64,000 nt of DNA from Bathymodiolus brooksi (taxonomy: Eukaryota > Mollusca > Bivalvia > Mytilida > Modiolidae): positions 54,160,203-54,224,202 of the forward strand of contig OY804586.1 in the NCBI GenBank assembly GCA_963680875.1. Direction: 5' to 3'. The notes below the pieces were generated by a model. That model saw only the letters and a program-made list of their open reading frames with translations, was not told where the DNA came from and ran no database searches. The position numbers were made by a program, and so were the translations under genes. Positions 1-9,650 of this stretch are shown piece after piece. The first letter of the stretch is position 1, and each line of letters starts with the position of its first letter.

Positions 1-775
1 TGTTATACATGAACATGCGAAGATATATGTTTACACCTAATCATTTTTCAAATTTTTGTTTCAACTTTATTCGTAAAGTCTAATGCTAATTCCGTCTAGT
101 ATGAGATATATACAAAAAAATATACATGTAAATATTTACGTTGCCGTAAATTTGATGATTGGTGGTCCCGATATTTCAGGTACAGGTTGAATGCGTGTCA
201 ATGATTTGTAATCACATGCAATTAATTTCAGTAATTTCAAATGCAAAAGTTAAATGGGATTGACTGAACAAAGTAAACTGTACGACTTTTACGTTTGCAC
301 CGGTGGGCATCATTTGTAATTTATTTTAAAAGTCGGTACATGAGTACAACAATAACATAAGCTCTAATGTGCTTTTAAGTCCGACATTAAAAAATATATA
401 CATAATATCTTTTTTCCCCCTTGTTAATTGTATATGCCCTCCTGGGGCCCTAATTTTGTAAATAAACTTATATTTATTCTATTTCTATATCTGTGCAATA
501 AGCACCGCCTATTTGTCAGTCAATTATACATCAAAGAGACCGATAAGGAGCAATTAACACATGATTGACAAGGTGAGAGAGTTGTAAAATAAATCGATTA
601 TGGATGTACAAAACAGAGAATACTTTTTTTGTTTTGGTAATGGAGAAAGATAATTTCATTGCATACAAGTTTTATTCTAAAAAAAAAAAATGAACAAAAC
701 AAATAAAAGTAAATAATAATGATAAACAAAGATCGTTTCTGTATGACTGCAACACAACTATTGTTATGTGGTTAC
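1..775. other. AT-rich DNA without recognisable gene
   Basis: I see no open frame with protein-like composition and no recognisable repeat family on either strand. Short A or T runs occur, for example near 680-690. The stretch reads as intergenic or intronic DNA. Confidence 0.6.
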
Positions 776-940
776 TTTCCTCGCTTGCCGCGCTAATAAC
801 GTGTTGTCCGCGAATGTCCTGATGGACAATTTGACTGCCGCGTTCGGCCGCGAGACGATCGCGGACTTCCCGATGCTAATTAGTCAATTTCCACGCCGCG
901 ATTGTCCACGAAACCGCGCGGATTTGGCGTAATCCATGCT
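776..940. promoter_or_regulatory. Short CpG-rich block in AT-rich DNA
   Basis: About 165 bp is dense in CG dinucleotides (CCGCG, CGCGG, GGCCGCGAG, GACGATCGCGG), while both sides are strongly AT-rich. It contains a homeodomain-type core, GCTAATTAGTC, at about 875-885. GGACAATTTGACTGCCGCG and CGCCGCGATTGTCC form a loose inverted pair around that core. No reading frame looks like a protein domain. The composition suggests an unmethylated regulatory element or conserved non-coding element, but this is inference from composition only. A fragment of a GC-rich mobile element is the main alternative. Confidence 0.35.
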
Positions 941-1321
941 GGCTGTAGTGAGGACTGACATTTTTTTTCACTAGGACCACCAAACCCATATGCAATTTCG
1001 CGAACTCTGTAGTATTAATGTTTAATATAAATATTAATTATTATGTTTTCATATTTGATGTGTGTTTATATTGGTGTAAAATTAATAATAAATATTCAGT
1101 ATTATATTTTCATATTTCATGTGTAATTTTACAGTTTTAGAGTTTAATAATACATATTCATTAATTTGTTTTCGTATTTTATGTAATTCCATTTATGTAG
1201 AGAAAGCAAAAAAGAGAATCAAATTTACCTTTATTAACATGTGATTACCCTGATAATTCACCCTTAATGGGACCCCTTAATTCCTCTTAATTAGGAAGGA
1301 CACCATTCTTTGATATTTTGT

Positions 1322-1432
1322 TATAGTTAGAGTATATTAAGTGAAATTTTAATGGTTAAGAAGGCGGAGCGAGCGAAGCGATGCGACCCCCTTCTTAACC
1401 AATAAAATTTCACTTAATATACTCTAACTTTC
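1322..1432. repeat. Perfectly folding palindrome of Harbinger-like ends
   Basis: The left arm GTTAGAGTATATTAAGTGAA, continuing into TTAATGGTTAAGAAG, is matched by its reverse complement ending at 1430 (CACTTAATATACTCTAAC). About 25 bp of GC-rich spacer lies between the arms. The same right arm occurs again at 2880-2930. This looks like a left and a right terminal repeat brought together, either a minimal foldback or the result of an internal deletion. Confidence 0.7.
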
Positions 1433-1515
1433 ACGTGCATTGCTTGACCACTTCAATACATTCATACATATATAAATAAAACTGAAGTCGTATCAAAATC
1501 TTTTAACTATTAAAC

Positions 1516-1635
1516 ATGTCCAAGAGAAAGCCAAACTGGACCGATTGAGAGAAGATGATACTAATGGAGGAATACGAGAAAAGAAAGGACGTTTTAAGAG
1601 CAAAATTTTCGTCAACAATTATATTTCTTTAAAAT
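1516..1635 (+). pseudogene. Myb/SANT-like DNA-binding domain remnant
   Basis: From ATG at 1516 the frame reads MSKRKPNWTD, then an in-frame TGA, then EKMILMEEYEKRKDVLRAKF. The pattern NWT-x-x-EK-x-x-L-x-E-E-x-x-KR-K-x-V-L-x-x-KFSST is that of the Myb/SANT-like domain found in the accessory DNA-binding protein of PIF/Harbinger elements and in related domesticated proteins. Only the first helix region survives, about 40 codons, before the frame ends at TAA near 1632. The internal stop and truncation make it a pseudogene. Its neighbour on the opposite strand is a transposase fragment of the same superfamily. Confidence 0.6.
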
Positions 1636-2009
1636 TTAGGTACATGTATGTTTAACAGGGACACAATCATAATGTTCCTCAACTTCCCACTTTTGAGTTT
1701 GGATGCATCTCCCTCATCTATTTGGAGGATTTTACGTTCAACAGTTATATACGAAACTAATTTTAATGACTGTATGGAAATATCATGTAAATAAAACATA
1801 AAAAAAAAATAGGCTCGATTCCTAAATGTACTGCTTTCTAAGTCATCCTGTAACATATTACATATCATCATAATTTACTGTCGGTCAAATCTGTATTTGT
1901 CGAAGTCATCGTAGATATCAAGAGGTTTTGTACGATCTCTGAATACTCGCTCTCTACGTAAAGCTCTTCTCCCAGCATGAAACAACCGAAAACGTCCGAG
2001 ATGGAACAT
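1629..2009 (-). pseudogene. PIF/Harbinger transposase N-terminal remnant
   Basis: Reading leftward from ATG at 2009, the frame gives RRERVFRDRTKPLDIYDDFD followed by KYRFDRQ. This is the conserved start of PIF/Harbinger transposases (R-x-R-V-FRDRT-x-P-L-x-x-YDD-x-x-x-x-x-RYRF-x-R). A single TAA interrupts the frame near 1877, after which it continues in phase for 80 codons (IMMICNMLQDDLESSTFRNR and on). The catalytic DDE core is absent, so this is a truncated fossil. It converges with the Myb-like remnant at 1516. Family assignment rests on the RxRVFRDRT...YDD...RYRF pattern alone. Confidence 0.6.
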
Positions 2010-2285
2010 GTTTGTATTGGTAATAATGCAATACTAATATGCTTTAATTATACCTATTTCATATACCCGCAAAGCACGTGCCATCAAATGGTACAGTTGT
2101 AAAAATATTTACTCATCCGGAAAATGACATTGATGGTGAATTTTATGTACATGTAAGATATGATATGGATTTGATGATAAACTCGAATGCCTATGAAATA
2201 TTGCTAATATGGTTTGTTGTTATCTTTTTATTCATACAATATCACTTTCATAACTCACAATCAATATAAAATAGCAATTCAAGAA

Positions 2286-2528
2286 AACTTAAGGAACCTA
2301 CCCATCTACCTTAAAGCTAAGGGAAATCTTAAGTGTTTTCTTAGTTTAAGGACGTTTATGAATACCACTTAAGTATGATGGGCGGAGTTTCCTTAACTTA
2401 AGGTTATTCTTAGGAAATACTTAAAATAAGAAGTTTTATGAATACCACTCAAGTAAAATGGGCGGAGTTTCCTTAACTTAAGTGTTTCCTTAGGAAAATC
2501 TTAACTTAAGTGGCTTTATGAATACGGG
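2286..2528. repeat. 80-bp tandem repeat, three degenerate units
   Basis: TTTATGAATAC recurs at 2355, 2435 and 2515, exactly 80 bp apart. Each unit has GGGCGGAGTTTCCTTAACTT followed by an AGG and TTAAG-rich segment. The last unit ends in TTTATGAATACGGGCCCAG, immediately before the foldback. CTTAAG and its complement alternate, so each unit can also fold on itself. It probably represents the end of a small non-autonomous element. Confidence 0.6.
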
Positions 2529-2866
2529 CCCAGCTGCATTAAAAATGAAACGCATATGCGTGAAGCCGAAGGAATTTTTAAAATTGAAGTGCCCGACAAC
2601 GTAATTTTGGTATCAAATAATCATAAATCTCTATAAATCAATATAGAGAGAAAGAAATAGTAGATTTATGATTATTTGATACCAAAATTATGTTGAGAAG
2701 TGTATGAAAAAAAAAAAGAAAAAAAAAGGGGGGGTAATGTAGGTCATGACCCCATGTACCTGTGCTTTTACGATCACAATTTTCCTTACGTTGTCAGGCA
2801 CTTCAATTAAAAAAAATTCTTCGGCTTCGCGCACACGCGTTTCATTTTTAATGCAGCTGTTGCAGC
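2529..2866. mobile_element. Foldback element with inner hairpin
   Basis: The arms CAGCTGCATTAAAAATGAAA (2531) and its complement TTTCATTTTTAATGCAGCTG (ending about 2861) are perfect inverted copies. Inward they continue as matched CGTGAAGCCGAAG / CTTCGGCTTCGCG and GAAGTGCC / GGCACTTC blocks. A second hairpin in the middle (about 2607-2693) has arms TTTTGGTATCAAATAATCAT and its complement. Nested palindromes with no coding capacity indicate a foldback-type MITE inserted into the Harbinger-like element. Confidence 0.65.
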
Positions 2867-2931
2867 TCGCTCCGCCCCTTCTTAACCATTAAAATTTCAC
2901 TTAATATACTCTAACTATAACTTGGCCTTGA

Positions 2932-4511
2932 GGGATACACGAAATCATAAAATGTTGTTACTTTGGTATAAATTCATTACTTACAGCTCACTCCAATACA
3001 ATATACACTTTAGCAGTAAACACAACAGGTGGTACACCTGAAGAAAAGGCCTCTAGGCATGTAACTCTTGTGGGGACAACAAATGTGTTCTCTCTCTGAA
3101 TTATAGAAAATTCAATTGTTTTACACTATTTCAACACATATTTTAATACAAGGCCTATAAAACAGATGCTTACAGAAGTGAATTTCATTTTTTTAAACGT
3201 TAAACTTAACGTAAAATATTCATATGAATAATTTCTTAGCTCCGAGCTTTGCTTTCAGATGCATACAAATCTATGTTTAACACTGTATTAGCGATTATTT
3301 AAAAAAAATATCCATATACATATTTTTTTTTATCGAAAACAAGCCCGTAATAAATTACAGAGTTATCGAAGCGAATCATGATTAAGTTGGATATAATGTC
3401 GCACAATAGGCTACCCGATTTGTAAGGCTTGAAGTAATTTACCATATAACAATATGTTCGTAATGATGAACGGTAAGGCCACTAAAATGCATCAATCGCC
3501 TGTAAAATAAATAAACATAAATTATAATGTTGAATCTCCGTGAAAATATTAAACGTTTACATTTAAATCAACATCAAATTGAAATAAATATGAGTGCATA
3601 GTTCTAGATCCTGAAAAACAAATCAAGAAATAAAATATACATAACTACTGTAAAATACACAACGATTGACGGATTATTGTGTATTGAATAGCTAAAGTTA
3701 TTATCATCCAGAATGGTACAAATAAATAAACAATAATATAATACTATTATAGATTGTTCTTATATTTATCAGGGAATTATATAAACATTTGAAGAAAAAA
3801 AAATCCTGTATTTATTGTTCAATCTAATTAACTGACAAAATAGTGTTTACATGTAAATTGCATATTTCTGTTGGATCGGACAAGGGCGCGTACGTTATGT
3901 AAACGGCGTTTACATAGGGTTATGATTATTTGTTTTATATCATAAACAAAAATATTTATTGTTCATTAAGGTGTCTCATTACAATAATCAGAACTTTTAA
4001 AGCACAATATCTTTGACGCTGTACATACACAATCCTGTGCTATAAAACAAGACATAAATAGCTTAATAGAGACCGATAGTTTAATATATACTTAATTCAT
4101 TTTTTAGTAAATAGTCTCAGCATAGGTATTACAAGGTTAATGTATTTCTTGCATGATAAACAAGTAATAGTGAAGTGACAACAGTATACGTATTCTGTAC
4201 GTGTATCACACTTTGCTAATATTTTAATACATTTAAAGTCACATTTCTTAATAAACATCGCATTAAGTTAAAATACGACATGCAAATCAAATACCAACAA
4301 TTGATGGATTATTGTGTATTGAATACACTAAATTTATTAAGGGCCAGACTAGTATGACATAAATAATAATAATATATAAATAAATAAATACGTATAGATA
4401 CACGATAATATAATACTATAGATCGTCATATTCAATGAGCTAGTGACGACTACAGTATTACGTAATCTCTCTACTCAGCGGATGATTTAGATGACCGTGC
4501 GATTTAACTGA
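2932..4511. repeat. AT-rich DNA with a diverged 635-bp-spaced duplication
   Basis: No gene is visible. A shared core GGATTATTGTGTATTGAATA occurs at 3671 and 4306. Related flanks follow in the same order (ATAATATAATACTAT, then AACTGACAAAATA or AACTGATAAAATG). Segments of about 200 bp starting near 3660 and 4295 are therefore an old tandem duplication. The remainder shows only low-complexity A/T runs. Confidence 0.45.
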
Positions 4512-4915
4512 TAAAATGCATATTTAAAAGGTAAAACGCTAAAATCCCACGATAATGCAAATTTAAAAGGAAAAACGCAAATATAAAAGGAAAAACGCTA
4601 AAATCCTACGACAATGCAAATTTAAAAGGAAAAACGCAAATATAAAAGGAAAAACGCTAAAATCCCACGACAATGTAAATTTAAAAGGAAAAACGCAAAT
4701 ATAAAAGGAAAAACGCTAAAATCCCACGACAATGCAAATTTAAAAGGAAAAACGCTAAAATCCCACGACAATGCAAATTTAAAAGGAAAAACACTAAAAT
4801 CCCACGACAATGCAAATTTAAAAGGAAAAACGCTAAAATCCCACGACAATGCAAATTTAAAAGGAAAAACGCTAAAATCCCACGACAATGCAAATTTAAA
4901 AGGTAAAACGCAAAT
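4512..4915. repeat. 39-bp minisatellite
   Basis: The unit is GCAAATTTAAAAGG, AAAAACGCTAAAATC, CCACGACAAT: 39 bp, repeated about eight to ten times. A shorter variant block ACGCAAATATAAAAGGAAAA is interspersed in the first units. Because 39 is divisible by three, two minus-strand frames stay open across the array and give 13-residue repeats (SWDFSVFPFKFAL and HCRGILAFFLLNL). I regard those frames as by-products. Degenerate half-units continue to about 5035. Confidence 0.85.
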
Positions 4916-5290
4916 ATAACAAGATAATTCGCTAATTTAACTGGTAAACGCTAATATAACTGGTAATCTTTAATTATTTGCATTTTACCGGGAATATTTG
5001 CATTTTACCGGGGATATTTGCATTTTCTATTTACTAGTGATTTAAATGGAAAGGGGTAATTTATAAAAAGAAGCCACTTGATTGCTATTGTCATAATGTT
5101 TATACAGAGACATACATAGGTCATTTTTAATAGTTAAGAATACAATTATGAAAGAAAATGTTGAACATCAACATATAGTGAAACCATACCTGGTGTATTC
5201 CATGCCCTAGTGAATTCAGAGCAAAATGTATGGTTTCTTTCACTTTTTGTATAAAATGAAACAGTTAACTGTCACTATCATTAAACGAAA

Positions 5291-5719
5291 ATGGAGATTA
5301 TACCAAGCAACAGAGGTGGTTCCAAGCTGTGTTACCAGGGGTACCTGTATACCAAACATGCTACCAGGGAGACCAATCAGTGGTGGAAGTGTGTTAAACG
5401 GTCAAGCATAGGATGCAGAGGAAACATTAGCACTACACTTCAGAATGAAAATCCAACTAGAAATGCCATGAAAGACCTGGCAACCAACACCAGAGACAAA
5501 CCCAGCCAGATCTTTGCCCAGGTTGTGTCCCAGTGTGACGACAATGTCCAAGCCTTTCTGCCCCGTGAAGAAAAACCCAAACGCACAATTCGATACCAGC
5601 GTCCAACTCCTCCAGTCCCAGCCACCTATGCAGATGTCAGATTGCCTGAGGAGTACACAACAACAACCAACGGATCCTGCAATACGACAACGACCAGAAT
5701 GCAGAAAACAGAATGTTAG
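5291..5719 (+). pseudogene. FLYWCH zinc-finger region of a MULE-type transposon gene
   Basis: The frame opens with MEIIPSNRGGSKLCYQGYLY followed by TKHATRETNQWWKCVKRSSI and GCRGNISTT. The order G-x-L-C-Y-x-G-Y-x-Y, then W-x-C, then G-C-x-G matches a FLYWCH-type zinc finger, the DNA-binding domain found upstream of many animal Mutator-like (MULE) transposases. A 60-residue linker rich in Pro and Thr follows (PKRTIRYQRPTPPVPATYAD). The reading frame then shifts between about 5600 and 5670: the continuation ILQYDNDQNAENR lies in the frame of the next segment. The whole gene is therefore broken. Confidence 0.65.
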
Positions 5720-6620
5720 TCTTCTACTCACCAGACAGTTTGGAAAGATTAGCCAATGCCCAGACCTTCTTCATCTTCATGGACGGTACCTTCTCTGTAC
5801 CTCCGCACCCATTTAAACAGCTATACACCATCCGGGTTCCATTCAAAGATGTAACAGACACTGAAGTATATGCGTTCCTGCCAAATAAATGTCAAGATAC
5901 CTACAGGGAACTCTTCCAGTCTATTGTTTAAACTGCCATGCCAGCAACCTACATTTCAATGTCCAGACTTTGAAGATGCAGTTCTTCGTGCAGTTACAGC
6001 TGTATTTGGTCGCCACATCAACCACCAGGGCTGTTTCTACCACCTGACACAAGCATCATGGCGACAGATACAGCAGCTTGGTTTGGTGCCTCTCTACAAG
6101 AGTGTTCTGTGGTATGATGGATGGTCTTGCCTTTTTACCAGTACTTGATTTGACCAATGGTATTCATCTGCTTAGAACACTATGCCCTGATGACCCACCA
6201 GAGGCAGCTGAGCTCCTAGATTACTTTGATTCAACTTACATCAGTGGTAGACTTAGACAGCAGAATCCAGCACAAAATCAAGCAGTCCGTCTGGTCTTAA
6301 CATGTAGCCCACCTGTTTCCACCAGCCATTTGGAACGTACATGATGCCACAGTCAACGATGATGCCAGAACCAACAACATGTGCGAGGGCTGGAACAACA
6401 ATTTCTTCAACCTGGTAGGACATGCCCATCCGTCTATATGGCGTGTCATCGAGTGGTGTCAAAGGGAAGAAGCTACTGTCCGTACTATTATCCAGCAAGA
6501 TGCCGTCGGTAATCCACCAGCTAAACGTACTCAACAGAGACATGTTCAGCTCTAGGAGCGTTTACAGAACCTATGCAGAGACCTCACTACTGGCTAGAAG
6601 ACCATTGCCGAGTACTTGTG
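5640..6620 (+). pseudogene. MULE-like transposase, frameshifted fossil
   Basis: Collinear pieces in three plus-strand frames make up a degenerate MULE transposase. First is FIFMDGTFSVPPHPFKQLYT with IRVPF, the D-G-T-F...QLYTI block that holds the first catalytic Asp. Next is CPDFEDAVLRAVTAVFGRHI, then GCFYHLTQASWRQIQQLGL (second block, with the conserved C-x-x-H-L-x-Q). Last is NNMCEGWNNNFFNLVGHAHP with IWRVIEWCQREEA, the typical C-terminal N-N-x-x-E-G-W-N motif. Frame changes fall near 5930, 6100 and 6300. The order matches the family, so this is one gene with several indels. It cannot encode an active enzyme. Confidence 0.7.
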
Positions 6621-6667
6621 TGGAGTTGGGTGGAACATCAGACTCAATCACCAATATTAGTGCTTAA

Positions 6668-7580
6668 GAGACAATTGACATTATGAACATTTACAATTTT
6701 AAACTGGAAATATTCAATGTTTGTATGTTCATCATTGTATCGTTATGATTTGATATATTTCATATGTTATTTGTTATATGACTTATAAATGCTCCAATCA
6801 TTGATGTGATTTATTAAATGTAAATGCTAATTCATTGTTTTTTTATATTATTTTCTAATTAGAAAGAGTTAGATGGGTGAATATCAATGAGTCAAATGTT
6901 GGTTTTCATATATCAAGGTCTCATTAAGAATCATTCCTTTATAATTAGAAGGAGTTGGGATTGAATACATAGACATCAATCGAATTTGGTTCTCAATCAA
7001 GGTCTTGAATAAATATCAAAACAAAAACAAGACAAAAAAACACAAACAAATAAAGAAAAAACAAAACAAAACGTCAAAAACAAAAACAAAGCAAAAATAA
7101 TTATACACACTCTGACTTTTCGGGGAATAGTAAATATGGAAAAAATTTATTGTGACTTTTTTTCCTGTGACTTTTTTTCTACCGACGCAACACATACTTA
7201 CGATATTATATTGAAAACAGACACTTTATCAATATTAATTCCATACAGTCAATGATAAGCAATAAATCGTGAACGTAAAATTTTTCAAAAAAAAAAGGAA
7301 AACAATTCGGTTTATTATTTTCGTGAACGGATTTCGCTATACAGTTGCGATGTTGTTGAACGCAGGCCTAATTTAGTTATTTCTACCTCACATGGCTTAT
7401 TGAATTTGTAGGCAACTATGCTATCGGCAATATCCAGGTTTGTTATGCTGATGCTCTGACAGTTTCCATCGTTGAGCGTTCATGATTCGGCTGTCCGCAC
7501 CAAATATTTATATTTGAAATTCATATGAAAGGAAAAAAAGAAAATAGAAAAGCTAAATGCATATTAATATGTTGCTTTAT
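6668..7580. other. AT-rich DNA, no gene seen
   Basis: The segment includes a (CAAAA)n-like low-complexity tract at about 7017-7100 and simple A/T runs. No protein-like frame or named repeat is visible. Confidence 0.55.
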
Positions 7581-7768
7581 TGTGGAGCCCATTAATTGAC
7601 ATGAGAATTTTAATTTGTTTAAACGAAATAGTTTACGGAGCCCGTTTTCTGACATGAGAATTTTTTTTTTTATTTCGTTTATAGATTTTTTTTTAATTTA
7701 GTTTATGCGAAATACTATTTCGTATAACGTCATAAAAATATTTTTCATGTCAGTTAACGGGCTCTGTA
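7581..7768. mobile_element. Small inverted-repeat element (MITE-like)
   Basis: ACGGAGCCCGTTTTCTGACA at 7635 is mirrored by TGTCAGTTAACGGGCTCTGT ending at 7768. Inward arms also pair (ATTTCGT / ACGAAAT). The core element is about 134 bp with no coding capacity. A third copy of the left arm (GTGGAGCCCATTAATTGACA, from 7582) sits just upstream, suggesting a tandem or nested insertion of the same family. Target duplications are not clear. Confidence 0.6.
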
Positions 7769-8529
7769 CTTTATTGTTACTCATCAAAAAAGAATAAATT
7801 CTAATTAGAAAGAAGCCTCTTTTAATTTCATAATATTAATGTTTTAAAAGATTCAGATTCAATATTTTATTAAAGTCTCACCACTTGTAATACATATAAT
7901 ACACAATCATCACAATATATACATTAAAACAGAAGTTTATTAGATAAAATACAAGTGCCATTCTATAAAGAATTATGAGAGACTATATAAATTTCAATAA
8001 ATCAAAACTTTAAATCATGTCTATAAAACATTTCAGTTCTATAAAAACTTAACTATCAATCAAGAATATAAAAAACTATTTCTTCTACCTAAAATATTAA
8101 AAAGAAACCATCATAAAGAAAGATGATTTAAAAGTTGGCATGCGGTGAATACTTATCCAATTACGAATTATACCTCATAATTTGGTCTTAATTTATGGTA
8201 CTAGGATGTGCTTTGCAAAGTTTTGACCTTTTTATCTAAGACATCAGCATATATGGCTTGCATCCGGGATATGTACAATGAAAGATGAACACAGGATTTA
8301 CACAGACATCCTGTTCTTTGTATTTGATCTTGATTTACTTTATTAGGTTTAGATAAAATACCTTTTCTTTTGTATGAACAATTATTTATATACACGACTA
8401 TATGGTTTAAAAGGAATATATGACTTGGTTCTATTTTAAGCTTAGCTTATTATTTGTTATGTTAATTTGTCAAGTACAAACATGTGTTTACCAAGAAGCT
8501 AATTGTATTGAATGATAAATTAAAAAGTA
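7769..8529. other. AT-rich DNA, no gene seen
   Basis: Only AT-rich low-complexity sequence is visible. A 64-codon minus-strand frame at 8201-8395 has no recognisable domain and is not called. Confidence 0.5.
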
Positions 8530-9650
8530 ATAATTTTTTATTAGAATAACGAAAAATTCAAATATCTTTTAAACTATAGATTGTTGAACAGCAAAATAAA
8601 CGAGAATTTTATTTAGAATTAGAAGTGCTAACTAAATATGTTACAGTAATGATTCTTATTGTTTTTGCTGAGGCTGCACTCAGATGAAATTTTATATTTT
8701 GGTCCTATTTTGTTGTCATTTTTCGGGTGGAAGTAGATGTACTTTATAGAAGAGCCATCCGTACGTCATGTATCTTACCTGTAAAATCTTTCTCTCGGCC
8801 ACGTGTACTTTAAACGAACCTGACAAACATTTCTCTCATAAATTATTGTTATATTTTGCATTTTGTGTAAAATGGGTAAAAAGTCTGACTTATCTCCGGA
8901 ATGCCAAAAGTTTGTAAACATGTTGTTTGCCTTTTATAGTAAGGAAAAGGCAACGAAGAAGCCAATTGTCACATTTGATAGGGTATATCAAAAGACATCT
9001 AAAGCTTTGGGAGTGTCTTACACTTCAGTGCACCGTATTATGAATGGTAAGAGGCGTTGTAAGTCAAATAGATCTAAAGAAAGAGCTGAATTTTTTGACG
9101 ACTTTGATCATTGTGTTATTAAAAGAACAATCCACGGTTTATATTCACGGAAAATTGCTCCGACCGTCTCCATAATACATAAGGAAATGAAAGATTCTAT
9201 TAAAATATCAAAGTCTAAGCTTACTCTAACTCTCATTGATCTTGAACATACTTATAAAAAATAGGTGATAATCGAAGAGTTCTGTACGATCAAGTGTTTA
9301 GTATTAATTATAGGTGTAATTATCTGAGAAAGATCAAATCTTTTAGGGAAGCAGGGTATGATATCGTGTACATGGATGAAACATGGGTTAACCAAAATCA
9401 CTGCACAGATTATATGTGGCTTCCGAATGATGGGTCTGATGCCCCAAAAATACCCTCGGGTAAAGGCAAACGTTTGATTGTTTTGCATGCAGGTACGCGA
9501 AGTGAGGATTGACGGCTGCGATTTAGTGTTTCTGGCCAAATCAAAGGATGGTGACCATCACCAGGAGATGAATAGTGTTGTCTTTTTTGAGTGGTTTGAA
9601 AATCAATTGATGGCTGCTCTGAAGATCAATATGTTTCATCAATAGATCAA
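8530..9650 (+). mobile_element. Tc1-mariner/IS630-like DNA transposon remnant, copy 1
   Basis: Homology to the minus-strand copy at 32190-33195 begins near 8530 (ATTAGAATAACGAAAAAT) and ends near 9551. It covers about 330 bp of upstream non-coding DNA as well as the transposase frame. Shared non-coding blocks include GAGGCTGCACTC, GAAGAGCCATCCGTACGT and CCACGTGTACTTTA. Conservation of the leader with the gene shows that whole elements, not processed transcripts, were copied. Terminal repeats were not identified. Confidence 0.6.
8872..9646 (+). pseudogene. DDE transposase (Tc1-mariner/IS630-like), frameshifted
   Basis: The ATG at 8872 opens MGKKSDLSPECQKFVNMLFA. This is followed by a helix-turn-helix region (KALGVSYTSVHRIMNGKRR) and by SRKIAPTVSIIHKEMK. 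A one-base loss in the A-run at about 9250-9260 shifts the frame. The next segment holds the first catalytic aspartate, YDIVYMDETWVNQNH, then PSGKGKRLIVLHAG. A five-base deletion near 9507, judged against the other copy, shifts the frame again into DGCDLVFLAKSKDGDHHQEM and FFEWFENQLMAAL, which stops at about 9646. The second Asp (D-N-A-x-x-H) and the final acidic residue are missing. The MDETW-x-N and G-K-G-x-R-L-x-x-L-H-A-G blocks support a DDE_3-type enzyme. Confidence 0.7.

Larger units (their letters stand above)
1322..2931. mobile_element. Degraded PIF/Harbinger-like DNA transposon with nested insertions
   Basis: The outer boundaries are an inverted repeat of roughly 55 bp: GTTATAGTTAGAGTATATTA at 1322 and its complement ending CTAACTATAAC at about 2931, both followed inward by a CGGAGCGAGC-type segment. 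Inside are a Myb/SANT-like coding remnant (+) and a PIF/Harbinger transposase remnant (-), the two genes this superfamily normally carries. An 80-bp tandem repeat (2286-2520) and a foldback (2529-2866) also lie inside and look like later arrivals. An extra internal copy of the right end at 1395-1430 shows the element has been rearranged. I could not define a convincing target-site duplication. Confidence 0.55.

Noticed and set aside
4622..4893. Minus-strand repetitive protein genes in the 39-bp minisatellite
   Set aside because: Two different frames are open simply because 39 is divisible by three. Composition and context give no support for translation.
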